Of a stretch of 8,566 bases of DNA, positions 5,094 through 8,566 are shown one piece after another. The stretch spans positions 1 through 8,566 of the forward strand of contig CAILDT010000354.1 of assembly GCA_903833025.1 (NCBI GenBank). The letters are read 5' to 3'. A program made the translations under genes and the position numbers. Within the stretch, counting starts at the first letter, position 1. Each line of letters begins with the position of its first letter. Under the pieces are notes generated by a model that was not told where the DNA came from, ran no database searches, and worked only from the letters and a program-made list of their open reading frames with translations. The DNA comes from an uncultured Bacteroidota bacterium (GTDB lineage: Bacteria > Bacteroidota > Bacteroidia > 2-12-FULL-35-15).

Positions 5094-6761
5094 AGTATTT
5101 TCTCGTGCACTCACAAACAACAAGTTGATTTGATTGTTCACAATGCAATTGTTTACACTGTGGATTCTACCTTATCAAATGCGGAAAGTTTTGCTGTTAA
5201 AGATGGAAAGTTTATAGCTGTTGGAAAGAACGAAGAAATACAAAACAAGTACGAAGCAAAAGAAACTATTGATGCAAAAGGCAAAGCAATCTACCCAGGT
5301 TTCATTGATTCGCATTGTCATTTTTATGGTTACGGAAAAGGATTAACCGACGTTAATTTAGTTGGCACAAAATCTTTTGATGAAGTTATTCAGCGTGTAG
5401 TTGAGTATTCCAAAACAAATAAATCTGAATGGATTATTGGCAGAGGGTGGGACCAAAACGATTGGGCAATAAAAGAATTTCCAAACAAAAGAAAGTTGGA
5501 TAGTATCTTTCCTCACACTCCTGTATTCCTTCAGCGAATAGATGGACATGCTGTATTGGTTAATTCGAAAGCATTGGAGCTTGCTGGAATAAAAGGAGGC
5601 GAAGAAATAGAGGGAGGAATCGTACAAGCTAATATCTACCCCGAAATATTAAACGACTCTAAAACTGCAGAATTTAAACCCACAGGAATATTAATTGACA
5701 ATGCCGTTGAGCTTGTAAAGAAAGTTATTCCTAAACCAACTAATGAAGAAATAAAAGCATCTCTTCTTGCTGCGCAAAAAAACTGCTTTGCTTTAGGGCT
5801 TACTACTGTTGATGATGCAGGATTAGAAAAAAATATTATTGATGCAATGGATGCGTTGCAAAAATCAAATGAATTGAAGATGCGCATCTATGCTATGCTT
5901 ACCGACAACAAAGAAAACTTAGATTATTATTTGCAGCACGGCATTTATAAAACAGAAAGATTAAATGTTCGTTCATTTAGGTTTTATGCTGATGGTGCGC
6001 TTGGTTCAAGAGGCGCTTGTCTATCAAAGCCATATTCTGATAAACCTTTACAACAAGGATTTCTATTAAACACGCCTGATTACTTTAAGGAGAATGCAAA
6101 GAAAGTATTTGATAAAGGATTTCAAATGAATACACATTGTATTGGTGATTCTGCTGTGAGATTAATCAACAGCACCTATAGTAATCTCCTTTATAATCCA
6201 ATCAAAAATGTTTCATCAGAAATTGCGGAAAAAGGAAAAAATAGAAGATGGCGAATCGAACACTTTCAAGTGACTACAAAAGATGATATAATTAATTTAA
6301 AGGTTTCGGGTATCATCCCATCCGTCCAACCAACTCACGCTACATCCGATATGTATTGGGCGGAAGAACGGTTAGGAAAGGAGCGAATAAAATATGCTTA
6401 TGCTTACAATGATTTATTGAAAGCTGCTGGAATGATTGCCCTTGGCACCGACTTTCCGGTTGAAGATATTAATCCTCTTTATACTTTTTATGCTGCTGTT
6501 GCCCGCAAAGATTTAAAGGGTTTTCCTAAAGATGGTTTTCAAATGGAGAATGCTTTATCAAGAGAAAATACGCTGAAAGGAATGACCATTTGGGGTGCGT
6601 ATGCTAACTTTGAAGAAAAAGAAAAAGGAAGTATTGAGCCGGGCAAGTTCGCTGATTTTATTATTCTTGATAATGATATTATGAAATGTGATATTGATTT
6701 GGTTCCTAAAACAAAAGTAATTTCAACATATATTAATGGCGAATGTGTTTATCACAATTAA
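5037..6761 (+). CDS. Lipoprotein-type metal-dependent amidohydrolase (amidohydrolase 3 / YtcJ-like)
   Basis: This 574-residue protein belongs to the amidohydrolase superfamily and should hydrolyse a C-N bond using bound metal. The N-terminus has a basic start, a hydrophobic core and IFSC ending at Cys24, a plausible lipobox, so it is probably membrane-anchored; residues after Cys24 (THKQQ) lack the acidic surface-export signal, suggesting a periplasmic location. Metal-site motifs are PGFIDSHCH (87-95, with His93 and His95), HCIGD (His367), RIEH (His409) and GTDFPVE (Asp472). GRGWDQ (135-140), RIDGHAVLVNS (167-177) and FYADGALGSRG (316-326) are typical of the YtcJ/N-substituted formamide deformylase group. 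The C-terminal beta domain ends with GKFADFIILD. The substrate is unknown. Numbering uses ATG 5037, the only ATG that includes the signal peptide. Gene order suggests co-transcription with the dehydrogenase and permease. Confidence 0.88.
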   Translation: MHNKKNFHLKLCAFCVFAVSIFSCTHKQQVDLIVHNAIVYTVDSTLSNAESFAVKDGKFIAVGKNEEIQNKYEAKETIDAKGKAIYPGFIDSHCHFYGYGKGLTDVNLVGTKSFDEVIQRVVEYSKTNKSEWIIGRGWDQNDWAIKEFPNKRKLDSIFPHTPVFLQRIDGHAVLVNSKALELAGIKGGEEIEGGIVQANIYPEILNDSKTAEFKPTGILIDNAVELVKKVIPKPTNEEIKASLLAAQKNCFALGLTTVDDAGLEKNIIDAMDALQKSNELKMRIYAMLTDNKENLDYYLQHGIYKTERLNVRSFRFYADGALGSRGACLSKPYSDKPLQQGFLLNTPDYFKENAKKVFDKGFQMNTHCIGDSAVRLINSTYSNLLYNPIKNVSSEIAEKGKNRRWRIEHFQVTTKDDIINLKVSGIIPSVQPTHATSDMYWAEERLGKERIKYAYAYNDLLKAAGMIALGTDFPVEDINPLYTFYAAVARKDLKGFPKDGFQMENALSRENTLKGMTIWGAYANFEEKEKGSIEPGKFADFIILDNDIMKCDIDLVPKTKVISTYINGECVYHN

Positions 6762-6781
6762 ATCACGCCTCAAATTTTCCT

Positions 6782-6789
6782 TATCTTTG
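6782..6789 (+). promoter_or_regulatory. Bacteroidota -7 promoter box (TATCTTTG)
   Basis: TATCTTTG is a good TAnnTTTG match 52 nt before the pruA start. It implies a leader of about 45 nt that contains the 7-nt repeats at 6814-6834. No clear -33 TTG is present. It suggests that pruA can be transcribed separately from the genes upstream. Confidence 0.65.
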
Positions 6790-6813
6790 CACTCCCAAAA
6801 CAACTCAAAACTT

Positions 6814-6834
6814 ATAATTCATAACTCATAATTC
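6814..6834 (+). repeat. Three tandem 7-nt units in the pruA leader
   Basis: ATAATTC, ATAACTC and ATAATTC follow one another directly, ending seven bases before the pruA ATG. They sit in the probable 5' untranslated region. Similar AT-rich runs between genes are, from memory, common in Bacteroidota, so a regulatory role is uncertain. Confidence 0.6.
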
Positions 6835-6841
6835 AAAAACT

Positions 6842-8482
6842 ATGTCAAAAGGATTTTTTACAGTTCCCCCTCCGGTGAACGAACCAATTAAAAGCTATGC
6901 AGCTGGAAGTGCTGAAAGGAAAGATCTACAAGCGATGCTAAAAGAATTGCGCGCTAAAGAAATGGATATACCTATGTATATTAACGGTAAGGAAGTGCGA
7001 AGCAATGATAAAATTCGTCTTGCGCCGCCTCACGACCATAAACATACGTTGGGGCATTTTCATAAGAGTAATAAAGACCACGTAAAACAAGCCATTGATG
7101 CTGCATTGGCGGCTAAGCCAAAATGGGAAGCATTGGATTGGGAACATCGTGCAACTATATTTTTGAAGGCAGCCGAACTTATTGCTGGTCCTTATCGTGC
7201 GAAGTTGAATGCCGCTACAATGCTTGGTCAGAGCAAGAATGCGTTTCAGGCAGAGATTGATAGTGCTTGTGAAATTATTGATTTCCTTCGTTTCAATGTA
7301 ATGTATATGACGGAGATTTACAAACAACAACCTCCTGTAGCAGGCACTGGCTTTGGTGTTTGGAACAGAGTAGAGCAACGTCCGTTGGAAGGTTTTATAT
7401 ATGCACTCACTCCTTTTAACTTTACAGCCATTGCAGGTAACCTGCCTACATCGTGTGCTATGATGGGCAATGTAGTGGTTTGGAAACCTTCGAACACACA
7501 GGTATATGCCGCTAATGTATTGATGGAAATATTTATGAAAGCAGGTGTTCCGGCTGGTGTTATTAATTTAATTTATCCTTCTGGTCCTGATGCCGGTGAA
7601 GTTATTTTTGCTCATCCTGATTTTGCTGGTATCCATTTCACTGGCTCTACTGCTGTGTTTCACGATATATGGAAATCAATTGGAAACAACATCAGCAAGT
7701 TTAAATCGTATCCTCGTATTGTTGGAGAAACAGGTGGAAAAGATTTTGTGATTGCTCATTCTTCCGCCGACCCAAAAGTGATAACTACTGCGCTAAGCCG
7801 TGGCGCGTTTGAGTATCAGGGGCAAAAATGCAGTGCTGCTTCTCGTGCTTACATTCCTAATAATCTTTGGGAAGAAGTAAAAGGTTTGTTGCAGGCAGAT
7901 TTAAAGTCAATGAAAATGGGACCTACCGAAGACTTCACTAATTTTATTAATGCGGTGATTGACGAAAAGTCGTTTGATAAACTTGCTAAATACATTGATG
8001 ATGCTAAGAAAGATAAGAACTGCGAAATAGTTGCGGGTGGTAATTACGATAAATCAAAAGGATATTTTATTGAGCCAACTATCATCAGGGTTAACGACCC
8101 GTATTATGTTACAATGTGCGAAGAACTCTTCGGACCTGTGTTAACACTGTATGTTTACGATGCTGATAAATATGAAGAGACTTTAAAAATAGTTGACAGC
8201 ACTTCTATTTATGCGTTAACAGGGGCTCTTATAGCGCAAGATAGATATGCGATTGAGCAAGGTACAAAGGCATTGCGCAACTCGTCAGGTAATTTTTATA
8301 TCAATGATAAACCAACAGGTGCAGTGGTTGGTCAGCAGCCATTTGGCGGGGCGCGTGCTTCGGGTACCAATGATAAAGCAGGTGCGATGATTAATTTATT
8401 GCGTTGGGTTTCTCCGCGTACTGTTCGCGAAACGCTTAATCCGCCTACCGATTACAGGTATCCGTTTTTACAGGCGGATTAG
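6842..8482 (+). CDS. pruA: L-glutamate gamma-semialdehyde (1-pyrroline-5-carboxylate) dehydrogenase
   Basis: This 546-residue cytoplasmic aldehyde dehydrogenase performs the last step of proline breakdown (and of ornithine routes through pyrroline-5-carboxylate), oxidising glutamate semialdehyde to glutamate with NAD. Visible motifs are PFNF (191-194, with Asn193 of the oxyanion site), FTGST (266-270), VGETGGK (294-300, general base Glu296), GQKCSAASRAY (327-337, nucleophile Cys330) and EELFGPVL (427-434). The C-terminal segment NFYINDK...GQQPFGGARASGTNDKAG (484-514) and the length agree with the single-function, eukaryote-like P5C dehydrogenases (as in human ALDH4A1) rather than bifunctional PutA. 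All catalytic residues are present. No proline dehydrogenase gene lies in the window. It has its own promoter and is followed by a strong terminator, so it can be expressed as a single gene. Confidence 0.95.
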   Translation: MSKGFFTVPPPVNEPIKSYAAGSAERKDLQAMLKELRAKEMDIPMYINGKEVRSNDKIRLAPPHDHKHTLGHFHKSNKDHVKQAIDAALAAKPKWEALDWEHRATIFLKAAELIAGPYRAKLNAATMLGQSKNAFQAEIDSACEIIDFLRFNVMYMTEIYKQQPPVAGTGFGVWNRVEQRPLEGFIYALTPFNFTAIAGNLPTSCAMMGNVVVWKPSNTQVYAANVLMEIFMKAGVPAGVINLIYPSGPDAGEVIFAHPDFAGIHFTGSTAVFHDIWKSIGNNISKFKSYPRIVGETGGKDFVIAHSSADPKVITTALSRGAFEYQGQKCSAASRAYIPNNLWEEVKGLLQADLKSMKMGPTEDFTNFINAVIDEKSFDKLAKYIDDAKKDKNCEIVAGGNYDKSKGYFIEPTIIRVNDPYYVTMCEELFGPVLTLYVYDADKYEETLKIVDSTSIYALTGALIAQDRYAIEQGTKALRNSSGNFYINDKPTGAVVGQQPFGGARASGTNDKAGAMINLLRWVSPRTVRETLNPPTDYRYPFLQAD

Positions 8483-8490
8483 TTTTTAAT

Positions 8491-8516
8491 GGTTAACGAT
8501 TAGTGGTTAATGATTA
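8491..8516 (+). repeat. Two near-identical 12-nt direct repeats
   Basis: GGTTAACGATTA (8491-8502) and GGTTAATGATTA (8505-8516) differ at one position and are spaced at 14 nt. They lie between the pruA stop codon and the terminator. They look like simple AT-rich repeat expansion. Confidence 0.55.
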
Positions 8517-8556
8517 ATAAAAATCCCTTTCTTATTTAAAGAGAGGGATTTTTATT
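8516..8556 (+). terminator. Intrinsic terminator after pruA
   Basis: The arms 8516-8532 and 8540-8556 pair over 17 positions with one G-T wobble. The central part is ATCCCTTTCT against AGAGAGGGAT, the loop has seven bases, and the right arm runs into TTTTTATTTTTTATTT. This is a strong rho-independent terminator. Because the left side is A-rich, it could also work for transcripts arriving from the opposite strand. Confidence 0.88.
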
Positions 8557-8566
8557 TTTTATTTCA

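Noticed and set aside
6938..7378. 146-residue minus-strand frame
   Set aside because: It is antisense to pruA, whose motifs are intact, and shows no recognisable domain.

Overview
The window looks like chromosome from a low-GC member of the Bacteroidota. Three points support this: -7 promoter boxes of the TAnnTTTG type before several genes, the near absence of Shine-Dalgarno sequences, and lipoprotein and enzyme types typical of that phylum. I cannot place it at genus level. All well-supported genes lie on the + strand.

Layout. (1) 1-117: a short dispersed repeat and a promoter. (2) 118-1449: a polytopic membrane protein of unknown function, possibly a GT-C-type glycosyltransferase. (3) 1437-1690: a dense cluster of palindromic REP-like repeats. 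(4) 1690-2540: an intergenic stretch dominated by a 12-unit, 21-bp tandem array (1942-2183). The array can be read on the minus strand as a heptapeptide-repeat protein. (5) 2541-4214: a cationic-amino-acid-transporter-type APC permease. (6) 4251-5003: a YdfG-like short-chain dehydrogenase. (7) 5037-6761: a lipoprotein-type amidohydrolase of the YtcJ/amidohydrolase-3 group. (8) 6842-8482: L-glutamate gamma-semialdehyde (P5C) dehydrogenase, PruA. (9) 8516-8556: a strong intrinsic terminator.

The permease, dehydrogenase and amidohydrolase are separated by 36 and 33 nt and probably form one transcript from the promoter at 2513-2520. pruA has its own promoter at 6782-6789, although no terminator separates it from the gene before. 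Together these genes suggest amino-acid uptake and catabolism: import by the permease, oxidation of hydroxy amino acids by the dehydrogenase, hydrolysis of an unidentified amide-type compound in the periplasm, and conversion of the proline/arginine-derived semialdehyde to glutamate by PruA. The link between them is inference from neighbourhood.

The most unusual features are the 21-bp array with its possible minus-strand gene, and the amidohydrolase signal peptide, whose hydrophobic core is encoded by one arm of a dispersed repeat. An inverted pair of another repeat also flanks the first gene. I found no RNA gene, CRISPR, insertion sequence or phage gene.
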